A stretch of DNA of 64,000 bases from Lacrimispora xylanolytica (GTDB taxonomy: Bacteria; Bacillota; Clostridia; Lachnospirales; Lachnospiraceae), in assembly GCF_026723765.1 (NCBI RefSeq), contig NZ_CP113524.1, positions 2,279,001-2,343,000 on the forward strand. The letters run 5' to 3'. The notes under the pieces are model-generated. The model was not told the origin of the DNA. It searched no databases and worked only from the letters and a program-made list of their open reading frames with translations. A program made the position numbers and the translations under genes. Numbering within the stretch: the stretch's first letter is position 1; each line of letters begins with the position of its first letter. Below are positions 63,426 through 64,000 of the stretch, one piece after another.

Positions 63426-64000
63426 ATATTGACCATGCCTATTTCGTATTCTCTTATTAGCATCCGATATATGGATTCCTTATAATCATCGTTACAGGCA
63501 GGAGCACAATAATCCCCTTTTAATGTTTTGTTATAAACACGGCACCCTCCCATACATAGACCACTGACATCGCAGCCCTTACAGAATTCAAACTTGTCCA
63601 GGTGGTAGAGATTTCTGGTATTTAATGTCCGCTTTTTGATTACCTCATGCCCGTCTGTGAGAACATTTCCAAGAATTTCTGAGGTAGGTATTCCGCACAA
63701 ATAGCAGCTGCCATCAGGTGATACGGTTATCTGCTTTCCGATTCCGCATATTTCCCGGAAGGTAATAGGCATAGGCGCAGAATCACAGAGATGATTTTTA
63801 ATAAGCTGGGTATGTACGTCAAATAATAGTTTTTCAAAATCCGTGTAACTACAGATAAGGCCCTGTTCAGCCAGATCCTTTCCTCTGCCAACAGCTCTGG
63901 CGATGGAAAAAGAAAAATGATTTCTATTATTTATTAAGGAGCGGTTTTCGATTAAAAAGGGAATGAAGTTCTCCCTTATGTCTTTTTCATTAATCCTTGT
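63422..64000 (-). CDS. Radical SAM/SPASM protein, C-terminal part (runs off the window)
   Basis: The minus strand is open from the right edge (64000) to the stop at 63422, 192 codons. The SPASM-type cysteines are ICGIGKQITVSPDGSCYLCG and CKGCDVSGLCMGGCRVYN with CAPAC near the end. The radical SAM CxxxCxxC core lies beyond the window. Such enzymes make thioether or carbon-carbon crosslinks in ribosomal peptides. It is translationally coupled to the GNAT-S8 gene, and the ABC exporter follows. Confidence 0.85.
   Translation of the reverse strand, partial: TRINEKDIRENFIPFLIENRSLINNRNHFSFSIARAVGRGKDLAEQGLICSYTDFEKLLFDVHTQLIKNHLCDSAPMPITFREICGIGKQITVSPDGSCYLCGIPTSEILGNVLTDGHEVIKKRTLNTRNLYHLDKFEFCKGCDVSGLCMGGCRVYNKTLKGDYCAPACNDDYKESIYRMLIREYEIGMVNI

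Overview
The window looks like chromosomal DNA of an anaerobic Clostridia member, most probably a Lachnospiraceae relative. The evidence is the typical Firmicute gene order (rplU-prp-rpmA, then obgE-yhbY-nadD-yqeK-rsfS), strong AGGAGG ribosome binding sites, a glmS ribozyme, a Gram-positive LexA regulon site, a YtvI-like protein and an electron-confurcating lactate dehydrogenase operon. No tRNA, rRNA or CRISPR array was seen. The genus is an inference; no database search was possible.

Left core (1-5150): the 5' end of glmS on the minus strand with its promoter and self-cleaving ribozyme, then a plus-strand run of a Cof-type HAD phosphatase, a secreted NlpC/P60 peptidase and an LCP-family wall polymer ligase, closed by a strong terminator.

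Accessory island (about 5.2-34.4 kb), visibly more AT-rich. It holds secreted and orphan genes (a YHYH protein and a phosphoribosyltransferase-fold protein), then a complete arsenic operon (two ArsR repressors, Acr3, ArsC, ArsD, ArsA). The ars operon lies between two homologous blocks of about 120 bp (8352-8474 and 13363-13487), and the left block interrupts a VOC-like gene. Next come a decayed IS3 element, a stretch of gene remnants, and a defence cluster: a frameshifted HEPN gene, a zincin peptidase, a P-loop ATPase with a C-terminal S1-like domain, an AbiGi/AbiGii-like pair and an ApeA-like HEPN protein. A membrane protein/XRE repressor pair with a perfect operator palindrome follows. The island ends in a five-gene operon: three large tyrosine-recombinase-like proteins, a coiled-coil TnpC-like protein, and a 768-residue array of about eleven zinc ribbons with several copies duplicated at 210-bp periodicity. 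A motif close to GAAAACGACARAACCC recurs in the same orientation at both blocks and just past this operon. This suggests the recombinase trio acts at these sites and that the island grew by stepwise accretion.

Right core (34.4-64 kb): a XerC/D-like recombinase; the lactate operon (GntR regulator, permease, EtfB, FeS-EtfA, FAD dehydrogenase) with two TGGTAGTACCA operators at its promoter; an AtuA/DUF4387 pair with a divergent LysR regulator; DedA; a YtvI-like permease; a TetM-like ribosomal GTPase; a LysM protein and divergent lexA sharing four SOS boxes; the obg and L21/L27 operons; an MFS transporter; RNase G with two radical-SAM-linked genes; and at the right edge the end of a peptide-maturation-like operon (SPASM radical SAM protein, GNAT-subtilisin fusion, ABC exporter).
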